A stretch of DNA of 64,000 nt. Source: Selaginella moellendorffii (Eukaryota; Streptophyta; Lycopodiopsida; Selaginellales; Selaginellaceae). The notes under the pieces were generated by a model. It searched no databases and was not told the origin of the DNA. It was given only the letters and a program-made list of their open reading frames with translations. Of the stretch, positions 31,984-44,679 are shown one piece after another (the stretch's first letter is position 1; each line of letters begins with the position of its first letter). The stretch lies in contig NW_003314302.1 of the NCBI RefSeq assembly GCF_000143415.4, positions 142,065 through 206,064 on the forward strand. Direction: 5' to 3'. The translations under genes and the position numbers were made by a program.

Positions 31984-33913
31984 TGTAAGCGACTAAATTT
32001 TCCATTTTACTTTAGTCACTTAACCACACGTCTGACCACTTGGAGGAGTCTCATTGACAACTTCCATAAGTCCAACTCAGGACTTGGGGCTTGCTAACCC
32101 CGAGAATGGCATCCATGCCACTCAACCTTAGCACTTGGTCCAAGTGCTCCACGTGTCCGATCCCATGATCGACACCCCAAGGTATCACCAATGTACCGGC
32201 CTGTTACGCTAAGGCCATGCTTATTTACCTTGGTCACACTGGTGGTCCACCACCACTTGCATCACCGTCTTGGCCCTCCAAGACTAGGCAAACCATCCGT
32301 GAGTGGTCATCTCAGATCCACTCCTTAGCATCCTTAGGATGCCCACCGACAAGGGGAATAGCCTTCCCCAATATCCCTCTGTCAGTCTCCACTAAGTCCC
32401 TTTCTGCCCCTGGCCGTGTTTGCCAACACTGCCACTGGATCGAGACCCACAGGCCCGACCACTAAGTCCCACGGTCCTCTGGGACTTCCTCACCACACGA
32501 CTGTGTCCTTGGTCACTACCCCAGAGGACTGCTCCTCTTCCTTTCCACAGTCTGGGCCTTTGGGACAACATTTCAGAACACCGTGGCCTTATGCGAGCCA
32601 CCTGGGTACTCTCCTCGCCTTCTGCCCTTGGGTGCTCTAGCCATGGGCTTAGAGCGGGTTCCGTTGAGCCACACCAGGTATCCAAGTAGGTAGTGCCACC
32701 CACACTTGGACTGGGAGCATCGGCCAGTCGATCTCCCGGGGGAACTAGAGCCGGCTCTTGAACACTTCACCAAGCTACCCCACTTGTCGGTCTGTGTTCA
32801 CTCTAGTCTTGGACTTCCCAGTGGGCAGCTCATCACCCAACACTGGGTCTGGCCTTCCTGGGCCAAACTGGCCTTTCCTGGCCAAACTGGCTCCACTGCA
32901 GTCCTCCCCCTACTATACTTTTGGAGCTCACCAAACCCCCCAGGGTCTGGGAGACGAACGCTTTGGGCTTTCACCCTCTCAGGCTCCGGACTCGGACTCG
33001 GACTCGGACTCGGACTCGGACTCGGACTCGGACTCGGACTCGGACTCGGGCTCGGACTCGGGCTCGGGCTCGGTCTCGGCCTCGGCCTTGGTCTCGGTCT
33101 CGGTCCCGATCTCGATCTCGGTCTCGGTCTCGGTCCCGGTCTCGGTCCCGGTCTCGGTCTCGACTTCGGACTCCATCTCGGACTCCATCTCGGACTCCAT
33201 CTCGGACTCCACCTCGGGTCCATCTCGGACTCCATCTCGGACTCCATCTCGGGTCCATCTTGGGTCCATCTCGGACTCCATCTCGGACTCCATCTCGGAC
33301 TCCACCTCGGGTCCATCTCGGACTCCATCTCGGGTCCCATCTCGGACTCCACCTCAGGTCCATCTCGGGTCCATCTCGGACTCCATCTCGGACTCCATCT
33401 CGGGTCCATCTCGGACTCCATCTCGGACTCCATTTCGGTCCATCTTGGGTCCACCTCGGACTCCATCTCGGACTCCATCTCGGGTCCATCTCGGACTCCA
33501 CTTCGGACTCCAACTCGGGTCCATCTCGGGTCCACCTCAGACTCCACTTCGGACTCCAACTCGGGTCCATCTCGGACTCCACTTCGGACTCCAACTCGGG
33601 TCCATCTCGGACTCCACTTCGGACTCCAACTCGAGTCCATCTCGGACTCCACTTCGGACTCCAACTCGAGTCCATCTCGGACACTCCCACGTGTCATGTG
33701 TTGGTCCTTTTGGGTCCCTTTTTGGAGCCTCGCCTTTTGCTCGCTTCGTGCTCGTTCCTTGAGCACTTCGTTGGGAGTTCCACTCCCGCTCTTGACTTTT
33801 CAAGTCGGAGCTTTTGGTCCAAACGTGTTACGCTCGTTTGGCTCTCGCTTCGGCCACTACCATGTGGCGCCCTTCCGGCTCCACTTTGGGGCCTAGGGAT
33901 TTTGTGTCTCACA
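31984..33913 (-). repeat. LTR of the LARD-like element (3' LTR in element orientation)
   Basis: 1930 bp, TG...CA termini, unusually long. Contains the CTCGGA-based tandem tract. Near-identical to 37977-39906. Confidence 0.93.
32984..33685. repeat. CTCGGA hexamer and CTCGGACTCCAT minisatellite inside the left LTR
   Basis: Begins as nearly pure hexamer repeats (GGACTC), passes through CTCGGT/CCCGGT variants, then becomes mixed 12-mers (CTCGGACTCCAT) and CTCGGGTCCAT units. The units contain no stop in several frames on both strands, so long Leu-Gly, Asp-Ser, Arg-Thr and Glu-Ser reading frames appear; they are not genes. Confidence 0.93.
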
Positions 33914-36900
33914 ACTCCACCACCCATAGACGAAGTTCGATGTCCTCATCGAACGGTAAACCATTTCATAAAGTAACACCCACACGTGTTACCATTTCCA
34001 TCCTTGGCACCTAGCCAATCTTTGTCTATGGTTTGACACCAAAGGCTCACCATGCCTTGTCCATCCTTTAAGGAGCGTAGTCTCTCCAACTTAGAGACTG
34101 ATTGGACCACATGTAATGGTTCTCTCCTTTTATTGGTTTAGTTCTTGCTAAACCTCTTAGAGACCCTTCTCTAAGTCAATCCCACTACTCCTTCTCGAGT
34201 AGTCTCAATTTCCATCTATTGAATGTTTGCACCTTGGAACTTTTACTCTTTTGACTTTTTGGGCGTCAATTTCCTAGGTGTCTCCAACACCTTGCATTGC
34301 ACAGATTGTGCAACTCCACTTCCCTATCCTAGGAAGTTCATTACTTGAGGGCACCATAATCCTCTCTTCTATTTCGTGCCACCTTGGGCACTAAGTTCCA
34401 TTTATCATACTTTGTGCTAGGGCTATCCATGGCCCTATCATTTGGCTACCTTACCGCTCCCTCACTTGGAGCCTTTACTTCGCCAAATTGGAGCACTTAG
34501 GAATCCATCCTTGAAAGTCCGCTTCCTTTCCCACAAGCTGTTAGCATCGAACACATTAGTGTTCCTTGGCTAACTTTGCCATTTGGATCCCTTCCATTAA
34601 ATTCCATGGCCCAAACTTTGGCCACTAGTCCTTTGCTCCTATCCTTGATTGTTGCACCCAGCAACATCGGATCGCTACCTCCATTTTTGAGGTATCCTTT
34701 CGGTTCCATAGCAAAGACTCTTCTTTGCCAAGTCCGGAGGATGTTCACCCCTAGTATGTCTCTTTAGCATATTCTGCTATGGGCTCGATCCATGGCCCAA
34801 CTTTGTGACCCTCCCATGGGTCTTTTATAGAGACTACTTTCCTCGGACTCACTATGCCATCGGATGGACATAGTTTATTTCCCTTAGGTGCTCTTCCCAC
34901 TTGGTTATCACGACCAAGCCACACCACCTTAAACAGTTCAATTTCAACATTTTGAACCAGGAACTTCATTCCTTAGCCAACCAAGGACCTTGTCCTTTTC
35001 TGGCCATAAGATCACCTAGTGATCTCACCTTGGCACCCTAACAGAGTTGCCAAGATGTACTTGGCTTTCTAGACCTCCAAGTTGTTGACTATAACCCCGG
35101 GGGCATCCCCCACACTTGGCGGTGCACCCAAGCTAGCCCTTATGGCCAAGGGTTCATAGCAACTGAGATTAGGTGTCCCCATCTCACTCACCACGACCTT
35201 GGTGCCACTTGCACCAAAGTGTTCAAGTTAGATATGCTGAGCTTTCACACTAAGCAATCTAACCATGCATCACGACTCCGAGGCATCCCTCGCTTGGCGG
35301 TGTGCCCAAACCAGTCTCCCCACTGAGAGTCCATGACCACCGAAATATGAGTGTCCTCATATTCCAAACCATCACCACGCCCTAGTGATTTGGGACTCGA
35401 ACCCAAGCACTAGAGGGTCGGGACTTGAACCCAACCTCCGTATATGCATCTACGGACGGCATCACACTAGATGCCTGGCGTGACTCCCCACGCCGGTGCA
35501 CCAACCTATTTTTAAAGCGCGCTACAGATCACAGCTTAGGAACCTAGTTCCTCCACACTGCCAAGTCCTCTCACTTGACATGTCTGTGATCATGCATGGA
35601 CTCCTCCATGCTCGGCCCCATGGCCCACCCTTTTTGAAGTTATCACCTTCAACTAGGGTATTTGTTCCCCTGACGTGCCAATCTCGCTTGGCAAGTCCTC
35701 CGACCACTGTAACATGGTTCCTGCATAAGCGTGAAAGTCCTTGACCATTGACTTTCGTTCAAAGCCCTCTCTTTGAACACTCGGGAACTACTTCCCTAAC
35801 CTTGATAGCCTTGCCTCATGGCAAGCTTCAAGACCACGCTTCTGCTGCGCCACTCTGATTTCGCGCGTTCCATGAACCATTTACACTTGGCCTTTCTAGG
35901 TACTAAGCAACCTAGAATCGTCTTTGGGAACCTTGAAGGAACTCTGTCCCTCAGCTTGTTAAGGCCTCCGATTTTGCAAGCCTTCCAAATGCCACATAGT
36001 CTAACATGGACAATTCCATATTTTAGACTCTCCATGGCATCACGGTTGCTAGCGGCAACACCCTTGAGCCCCCACTTGATTCTCCACTCCCAGCTGGCAT
36101 AACCAACCTTGGTTATGCCCTTTGATTCTTATGGTTCGGTTCTATCCCCTTACTTCTTGCTTTTTGGCTTCACACCTTTCCTTTGGTCATTCTCCTCCAG
36201 ACCAGGAGGATAGCTTTGCACTTTCTATCACGCTTTAGCAAGTATTCTTAGGGATGAACCTACCCAATAGCCTAGGGAGTGGTTCCTCAATCCGGGTATG
36301 CTCACCTTATAATCCCACACACTAGGATTACATTGTTGCTTATGGGCCTTTACATGCCTATCACTAGCCTTGCCAAAATTCCATTTTTGGCTTTGTCCAA
36401 CTTGGGTAGACAGTCCTCTCCTGTCTCCGCAACCTTGGACATTTGGATAGCACCTTCTATCCATCATTCGCTAGGGACTTAGTCCCTTGGGCTTTATCCA
36501 TTGCCCTCGCGACATCAAACACCACCTTCTGGTGTTCTAGAGTGTTCGGGTGTCCCAATGATGGCTTTCTTAACAATGAGTATTTCCTTTTATGACATTG
36601 ACTTACTATATTGCAACATAAGCAACTTATCCCCCGTAAGGGTATATCCGACTTCCCTATACTAAAAGTCTTGGGTAGCTACCTTCTACCCGTTTAACCA
36701 GTTATTTTGCACCTCTTGCTTAGTTGCCTCATAGTTGTCAAGTCCTACAACTCATTGCTTGGTGCTTTCACACCTCCATCACTATCTGGGTCACCACACT
36801 CCAACTGCATGCTCTGCAGCTTAGGCTATGCCATTCCCATTTCCATTGGGATTCCTTTGGCAAGGGGTTCTCATGAACCCACCAACATAGCCTCAAGGTA

Positions 36901-37976
36901 TCACACCTTGACACATTTGGTGTCTCCACACCATCGGCTCCACGAGCCTACCTCTATGACACTTTCCCTTCGTATCTAAGTCTTTGCCAAGACCAACACC
37001 GCCCTTTCTCATGCCAACCATCTGTTAGCATTGCACCATAGAGGTCACACACAACTTTGTGTCAAAGTTGTTTTCTGCTGGGAACACCTTTCCCATAACT
37101 TTAGCATGGCATATTTTGCCATCGATGAGATACCCTCTGTTCTCATCCTTGGATCCTATGATCCCCCCCCATCCTTTGTGGGGTACAACACACCTCAGTC
37201 CAAATGCTTCCATCGGTCCTTTTAGGACCATCCGTTGACTCTGCTTGAGTCATCCAGCAGTTTTGGACTTGGTTAATCCACAGACCCGTAAGGTCCTACT
37301 TGTGAGGCACTAGCTCACTGGAATACACTTCTTGCATTCCTGTCCTACTCAAAAGGACTATTTTCACAAGTGTTACTCCGACACTTGATTTTGTTCTCTG
37401 GGGGCAACCTTTGCCCCTTAGGACTACTTGTCCATGTGATGAGAACACCAACTCATCCACTTAATACACCCCCAACTCCTTGGGTTGTTCCAGCATTTAT
37501 TAGAGGTAGCCCCGGCTACCTTTTCGAGGACTTGAGTCCTCTTCCGTATTTGACCTCCCACGGTCATTACTTCTGGTCTCGCTTTCATGAGCACCAACCT
37601 CAACTATGTGAGGAAAATCTTGTGACTCCTTTATTGCTTTGGAGTCTTTATCTTTCCTGTGATCCCAACTGTAGTTGTTTACCACAACTACATTAGCCAG
37701 TTTGTTAAGTCAAACGCTCATCTGGATCACATCCTCAACTCTTTGAGGAAAACCATATACTGTTCCCAAGATCCCAAAGTCGTTCCATTATTGGCCCTTT
37801 TCTATCCACCACCTCGTCTACAAGTTCACACATGAACTGTAATGGAGAGCCATGTCTTCCCGACTTGCTACTCCTCAAGGATAGGCCCACTCCTCGGACC
37901 TTCCGATGCCAACACTAGTGGTGATATACTTGAGCACCAATAAAAGTCGGACTAAGGAACAGCTCCGATACCAAGT

Positions 37977-39906
37977 TGTAAGCGACTAAATTTTCCATTT
38001 TACTTTAGTCACTTAACCACACGTCTGACCACTTGGAGGAGTCTCATTGACAACTTCCATAAGTCCAACTCAGGACTTGGGGCTTGCTAACCCCGAGAAT
38101 GGCATCCATGCCACTCAACCTTAGCACTTGGTCCAAGTGCTCCACGTGTCCGATCCCATGATCGACACCCCAAGGTATCACCAATGTACCGGCCTGTTAC
38201 GCTAAGGCCATGCTTATTTACCTTGGTCACACTGGTGGTCCACCACCACTTGCATCACCGTCTTGGCCCTCCAAGACTAGGCAAACCATCCGTGAGTGGT
38301 CATCTCAGATCCACTCCTTAGCATCCTTAGGATGCCCACCGACAAGGGGAATAGCCTTCCCCAATATCCCTCTGTCAGTCTCCACTAAGTCCCTTTCTGC
38401 CCCTGGCCGTGTTTGCCAACACTGCCACTGGATCGAGACCCACAGGCCCGACCACTAAGTCCCACGGTCCTCTGGGACTTCCTCACCACACGACTGTGTC
38501 CTTGGTCACTACCCCAGAGGACTGCTCCTCTTCCTTTCCACAATCTGGGCCTTTGGGACAACATTTCAGAACACCGTGGCCTTATGCGAGCCACCTGGGT
38601 ACTCTCCTCGCCTTCTGCCCTTGGGTGCTCTAGCCATGGGCTTAGAGCGGGTTCCGTTGAGCCACACCAGGTATCCAAGTAGGTAGTGCCACCCACACTT
38701 GGACTGGGAGCATCGGCCAGTCGATCTCCCGGGGGAACTAGAGCCGGCTCTTGAACACTTCACCAAGCTACCCCGCTTGTCGGTCTGTGTTCACTCTAGT
38801 CTTGGACTTCCCAGTGGGCAGCTCATCACCCAACACTGGGTCTGGCCTTCCTGGGCCAAACTGGCCTTTCCTGGCCAAACTGGCTCCACTGCAGTCCTCC
38901 CCCTACTATACTTTTGGAGCTCACCAAACCCCCCAGGGTCTGGGAGACGAACGCTTTGGGCTTTCACCCTCTCAGGCTCCGGACTCGGACTCGGACTCGG
39001 ACTCGGACTCGGACTCGGACTCGGACTCGGACTCGGACTCGGGCTCGGACTCGGGCTCGGGCTCGGTCTCGGCCTCGGCCTTGGTCTCGGTCTCGGTCCC
39101 GATCTCGATCTCGGTCTCGGTCTCGGTCCCGGTCTCGGTCCCGGTCTCGGTCTCGACTTCGGACTCCATCTCGGACTCCATCTCGGACTCCATCTCGGAC
39201 TCCACCTCGGGTCCATCTCGGACTCCATCTCGGACTCCATCTCGGGTCCATCTTGGGTCCATCTCGGACTCCATCTCGGACTCCATCTCGGACTCCACCT
39301 CGGGTCCATCTCGGACTCCATCTCGGGTCCCATCTCGGACTCCACCTCAGGTCCATCTCGGGTCCATCTCGGACTCCATCTCGGACTCCATCTCGGGTCC
39401 ATCTCGGACTCCATCTCGGACTCCATTTCGGTCCATCTTGGGTCCACCTCGGACTCCATCTCGGACTCCATCTCGGGTCCATCTCGGACTCCACTTCGGA
39501 CTCCAACTCGGGTCCATCTCGGGTCCACCTCAGACTCCACTTCGGACTCCAACTCGGGTCCATCTCGGACTCCACTTCGGACTCCAACTCGGGTCCATCT
39601 CGGACTCCACTTCGGACTCCAACTCGAGTCCATCTCGGACTCCACTTCGGACTCCAACTCGAGTCCATCTCGGACACTCCCACGTGTCATGTGTTGGTCC
39701 TTTTGGGTCCCTTTTTGGAGCCTCGCCTTTTGCTCGCTTCGTGCTCGTTCCTTGAGCACTTCGTTGGGAGTTCCACTCCCGCTCTTGACTTTTCAAGTCG
39801 GAGCTTTTGGTCCAAACGTGTTACGCTCGTTTGGCTCTCGCTTCGGCCACTACCATGTGGCGCCCTTCCGGCTCCACTTTGGGGCCTAGGGATTTTGTGT
39901 CTCACA
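37977..39906 (-). repeat. LTR of the LARD-like element (5' LTR in element orientation)
   Basis: 1930 bp copy adjoining the primer-binding site at 37961-37974. The element promoter should be in this copy on the minus strand; no obvious TATA box was pinned down. Confidence 0.93.
38977..39678. repeat. CTCGGA minisatellite inside the right LTR
   Basis: Same tract as at 32984-33685 with no length difference (offset 5993 throughout). A tract this slippage-prone being identical in both LTRs supports very recent insertion or gene conversion. Confidence 0.93.
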
Positions 39907-40409
39907 GAGACAAGCTTCCAAAAGTTAAAGTGCCATTACTACATTCTTGTAAGCTCTAGGTAATCAAACCATGCCTATTAAAGTTGAATGCACCTAAAAT
40001 ATATGTTAGTCAGGCATCAAGATTCAGGAGTGGAGAAGGCCACAAAGAGCACCTCCACTAACAAGTGTTGTTTTATTGGACACTATGGCATATATACATT
40101 AGAGTTGGATGGTTTTATTCTTGTGGATTTCATTTATTTATGAAGATTGGAAAGTTTCTTCTATGGTATATTTGTTTCTATTTAATCTTAGTGAAACTAG
40201 GATTCCTTTCTACCTTCTTCTATATTTGAGCATATGCTAGAAATGCAACTCAAATAACCACTCCAAACAAAATGCCAGAAATTGTAAGATACCTTTTCCC
40301 AAGGATAAGGTTTATCATATGAAATTGTTGTGTTTAATCCTAATTATCCTCAGTAAGAATGAAAAAACTCTAATATTATAAAGTTTCTATTGAGCAAGAA
40401 GCCCTTTAC

Positions 40410-40600
40410 ACAAACTATTCGTGGATAATGGTGTTACATTTATAACTAAGGCATTTCATATTTTAACATTTTGGTTGAGGTTATGCCACACTTTTAAGAG
40501 TGTTTATCATCCACAAATGGATGGTTTGGTGAAATAACTTATTCAAACCTTCAAAGGAATGATCACAAAGTACAAAGCATTCAAATTAAAATGGTTATTT
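40410..40600 (+). mobile_element. Integrase remnant of an old LTR retrotransposon, plus strand
   Basis: FVDNGVTFITKAF and SVYHPQMDG then LIQTFKGMITKY match the Ty3/Gypsy integrase core (SDNGxxFxSxF, STAYHPQTDGQTERVNR). Stops interrupt it. It may belong to the same plus-strand element as the primer-binding site at 28794, split by the LARD insertion. Confidence 0.6.
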
Positions 40601-41127
40601 ACCATATTTTTGGTATATATATGTCATAAGTGTGCAAAATTCTATTAGTGCTTCACCATATAAATTTTTATATAGTCATGATCCAATGGAGTTGTGTTTA
40701 CTTTCACAATTGCCATAAGTTGCTAATGCTAGGTCGTAGAATTAGTATTTGATGAGTATTTTTCCATTAATTTAAGTAAAAGTTACTAACCACTTAGGCT
40801 ATGTACAACTAAAACAACAACAACAACCATTTTGGATAGGAATGCTAAAATACCACTTAACTAAAGAGGAAGTATCTAACAACAATTGTAGATACACTAA
40901 TAAAAGCATATCAACCTAACAAGTTAAGTAGTCAGAAATAATAATGATATACTCATTGCTAAAAGTTGACTATAGAAAAGACCCTATCAAATCAAAGATC
41001 AAGTCTAAGACTAAATCCACATACTAATACAAGTTGTGGGGTGAAACATTTGGATCACTTGGACCTTCTCAAGGTGCACCTTAAACCCATCTTTGCCCAC
41101 CACATACTTTAGAAACTTTACCTCTTA

Positions 41128-43200
41128 TTAAGTAAAGTTATATTTACTCTCTTTGTGTTCTTTTAGTTTCTCAAACAACTTTATTAAGTGTTTAGTATAT
41201 TCCTTTAGCATCTCACTATAGATCAAAATGTCGTTAATATAGACAACCACAAAGTGATCTAGATAGGGTATAAAAATATGGTTCATTAATGTTAAAAATG
41301 TTGCTAGTGTATTGCACAACCCAAAGAGCATCATTAGAAACTCAAAGCTTCTATACTTTATCTAACAAGTTGTCTTCTTGACATTTTCCTCTGCTACTCT
41401 GATTTGATAGTATCTTGAGATCAATTCTCAGTAAGTATTTCACATTTGTTAGCCTATTGAACAAGTCCTCAATCTTTGGTAAAAGGTATTTGTTCTTCCT
41501 TATATACTTGTTAAGTAACCGGTAGTTTATGCACATGTATATAGAGTTATCTTTCTTTTTCACAAATAACACCGGCACTGCATATAATGACTTGCTCAGC
41601 CTAATATACCCTTTATCCACCAACTCCTCAAATTAGCACTTGAGCTTTTTGAGTTTTTTTTTTTGTTTAACCAATAAGAGGGGTAAACTACTACTTTAGC
41701 ACCCTTAACCAACTCGATTTTATATTCTTTCAGTCAGATAGAGGGTAACCCCGCTAGTAATTCCTTTGGCATGGTATTTTAAATTAGTGTAACATCTACT
41801 AAATCACTAAAGGTACTTCCTTTATTCCTGTCTTTTTATCACTCCTTATTGAAAGTAAGCATATTGTTTTGGTTCCTTTAGTGAGTTATCTTTTCATAGA
41901 TATTAAGTTTAAGCAAAAGTCTTTAACCTTACATAGCCTTACCTTTAAATCTTGGGCCTTCACCATTATTCTTCTCAAGCATTCGTTAGTACCACCAGGT
42001 TCCTACTTTATCCATGCAAGGCTACCACAAACTAATAGAACCAATCCATCAAAAAGATCATGTCAAATCCTATTATGTTCAAAATAGTGAAATTTATATC
42101 CACTTTCCATGTCTTTAATTTAACTCTTGCTTATCAAAGTACCTCATTAGTGTTTTGGCTACCTTAAACAAATTTTATAGTCCTTGGTTCACCCAATTGC
42201 TACACTATTAATTTGACTTACTATATGTTTACAACCATAAAATTATCCAAAACACATGAGTCAATAAAGATCTTAACAATGATACTTTTGAGCTTCCCTT
42301 AAAGGGTTAGTAGATGTTGCAAATGACTCTCTACTAAAGTTGTTTATGTAATAAATAACTTTGAGCTAGGGATTGGATCATGTACCTCAATTTAAACTTT
42401 ACTTAACTTAATGGCCATATTGACTTTGGCCTTCTTTAGGTAGGGATATTGTTTTAATAAGTGTCCTGTTTCACCACAATTGTAGCATACATTGTTTTTC
42501 ACGCTATTAACAAATTTAGTTTTCTTATCAATGAGTTTGTCCCTTTTTGCTTGACTCCCCCACATACTTGCTCTTTGGCTACTAAATTTGCTTTTCCGAA
42601 ACCCTAAGAACTCATTTTTAGATAAACTCTTTCTAAATTTCTCCCTTTTGGTTTGACTCCTTTGCTAAACATTATTGTGTTCTTTTTTTGCAAGTTATCA
42701 TTGAAATGCACTTTAATAACTACATCTAATATTCTTTGTAGTTATTTGAGTTCCAATGCATCACCTCGCCTCTAAGCCCAGATTTGTAAGCCTGATATGA
42801 AGGCATGGAACATGCCTATATCACCTATATTTGTAACAAAAATCCTTTTGGCAATAAATACATTCATATATTATTAAATGGTTTTTGACTACTTTAGCCA
42901 ACTCAACTCATCCTTTAAATACAAAATAGCATTTAAAAGAATATAAGGTGCATAAATCCTTATTTTCATCATTTCTCAAGTGACCACCACTCCTTCGTTA
43001 GCTTTTATTGTTCTCCAAAACTTAACATTATTTGTTAAGTATAGTTTTGCATATAAAACATTTTCCAAGCTCGATAACCACAACATTTAAAATTAATTTT
43101 CCATATCATAAAACCAATCCTTTTGTCACCCCCATTACTCACCATGGCATTAGGGTTCTTCAGCTTCTTGTTTATTAACCATACCATTGACTCATATGCC
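41128..43200 (-). mobile_element. Decayed Ty3/Gypsy retrotransposon (gag to RT), minus strand
   Basis: RT pieces: GYIRLSKSLYAVPVLFVKKK and CINYRLLNKYIRKNKYLLPK at 41351-41623, then MLFGLCNTLATFLTLMNHIF and VVYINDILIYSE at 41128-41334, where the YxDD core has become YIND. Upstream on the minus strand at about 42460-42500 is a gag zinc knuckle CYNCGETGHLLKQY whose last Cys is Tyr. Many stops and frame changes; not active. Confidence 0.8.
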
Positions 43201-43499
43201 ACATATCCTCTAGCACAATCAGTAAAATGGAAAGATTGCTACAATGGTTAATCCATCTGACTGAAATCCCTTAGAGCTCCTTGCATAGCAATCACCCGAG
43301 GCAAGCTTACATCTTCTTCAGGGGAAGAAAGCTTTCCACTCTGTGAAGTTCAGATCAAGCCTCCTCCAATTCACCTGACAGACAGGAAATTAGAGTCTCA
43401 GAAACGAGAGTTTATCATTATCCTTGTCATGCCATCCCCAGGAATTTGTTCTTCCACGTACTTGATCATGATCCTGGAGCTTAAACCATGTCTCTGCCC

Positions 43500-43805
43500 A
43501 AATGGTGTCATTTCGTGCGGACAGATTTAACGGAGTCAAAGGCAGCAGCGTGGCCTCTTGTTTCCTGAGAGCTGGAATTACTGGACGAGTGCATTTGCCA
43601 GATCTTTGGATCCCAAACCTTGTTCGCTACAAGGTTGTATGCGAAGCCTGAAGGACAGGCCTGGTGTGTGGCTATCTTGTCCCCAACTCCCTGACTCCCC
43701 GTTACTGGGTTGGGAATCTGATCACCGGGAATGGTGTCTCCTCCCCAACCTTCCGGTGGACGAGGTCACAAGGAAAGAGGGGAAGCTGCTTGTCCATGCA
43801 TGTTA
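43500..43805 (+). pseudogene. F-box gene fragment, plus orientation
   Basis: Reads LDECICQIFG and, in other frames, LFATRLYAKPEG and GWESDHREWCLLPNLPVDEV, corresponding to the F-box and following region of the locus at 51100-51565 (LPDECVCRILAWLPIPDLVR and GWESDHWELLPELPVNEV). Confidence 0.7.
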
Positions 43806-44079
43806 GATGATCTACTTTAGCAGCGTCGATGATTCCCCGACCTCGGCCAATTGCTTGGATCCGAGGTCAATCTGGAATCTCAGGTTGTTGTCCAACTCCA
43901 GAGCTGCTGTTGGGATTCAAACACTTCAGAAAAAATTTCAAGTGACATTTCCTGATTCCTGCTACAATCGTTTTAGGCTGACCATCTGTCAAACGCTGCT
44001 GGCAAGAAGAGGCACCTGTGAAGCTGGTGGGGTTTCCTTGTACCGTCATAGCAACCGTCACGTAAAGAAGATCAACCTG

Positions 44080-44205
44080 ATCATCGCCTCTCAGTCGATG
44101 CAAACATACTAGATCCGACCCACATCTGCAGCGGGATCATCAATGCTCTTCTCGCTTGTAAACTCGCAGCGCTGCCACTCCATACTGAGCGAATTGAAAA
44201 GCCAG
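44080..44205 (-). pseudogene. F-box gene fragment, inverted relative to the preceding piece
   Basis: Matches 50960-51070 (GCAAACATACTAGATCCGA and TCATCAATGCTCTTCT) in the same minus orientation as that locus, whereas the 43.5-43.8 kb piece is flipped. One copy has therefore been broken and inverted internally. Confidence 0.65.
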
Positions 44206-44679
44206 TTGCTCGAATTGGAGCATTCCAACCGCCTCGTTGCAACTTGATTGCGATCCACCCTGTGAAAAGAACAAAACAGACCATTTCTAGGATAAGAAAT
44301 TCGATGGCAGTTTCCAAGTTCTGTGCATCGTCTGTGCTTTAATACCCAGCAGAAACATTCAAGCTTGTCAATCCAACTTGTCCTTGACTACCATATTATT
44401 ATTATAGCCACAAAAGATTTAAATTTAATGTAATTTTACAGTTCCAGCATGACCAAATACAAATACTACCTTTAAGGGATTGGAAATGATCAGAAGAAAC
44501 TCAAACGATTGGAAGTGAATGTCGTCTAGAGTGAGACTACATCATTTGCTCCAGCTTGTCTTGTAGAAGAAACTTCTAGGGACCAAGCAAGGCCTGTCCA
44601 AGTCAACAAATAAATATGTTTTTGAGAACTCCTAGCTTTGTCCCGGACCCTACGGCCGAGGTGAAAGCTCTCAAGACCA

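Larger units (their letters stand above)
31984..39906 (-). mobile_element. Complete young LARD-like LTR retrotransposon, minus orientation, no coding capacity
   Basis: Two 1930-bp direct repeats (31984-33913 and 37977-39906) start TGTAAGCGAC and end GTCTCACA on the plus strand and differ at only two positions seen (32550/38543 and 32782/38775). A perfect 5-bp target duplication GAGAC flanks the element (31979-31983, 39907-39911). The primer-binding site TTGGTATCGGAGCT lies just inside the right LTR when read on the minus strand, and a purine-rich GGGTGGTGGAGT abuts the left LTR, so the element points left. The 4063-bp interior has no gag or pol and no ORF above about 110 codons. It must be mobilised by an autonomous partner. 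Confidence 0.93.

Noticed and set aside
32706-33976. Reading frames of 239-396 codons on both strands encoding Leu-Gly, Asp-Ser, Arg-Thr and Glu-Ser repeats (also at 38699-39963).
   Set aside because: They arise from a stop-free CTCGGA minisatellite inside LTRs, occur in several frames at once, and have no coding signature outside the tract.
33914-37976. Many 60-110 codon frames in the LARD interior.
   Set aside because: No gag, protease, integrase, RT or RNase H motif in any frame on either strand; lengths are as expected for non-coding DNA of this composition.
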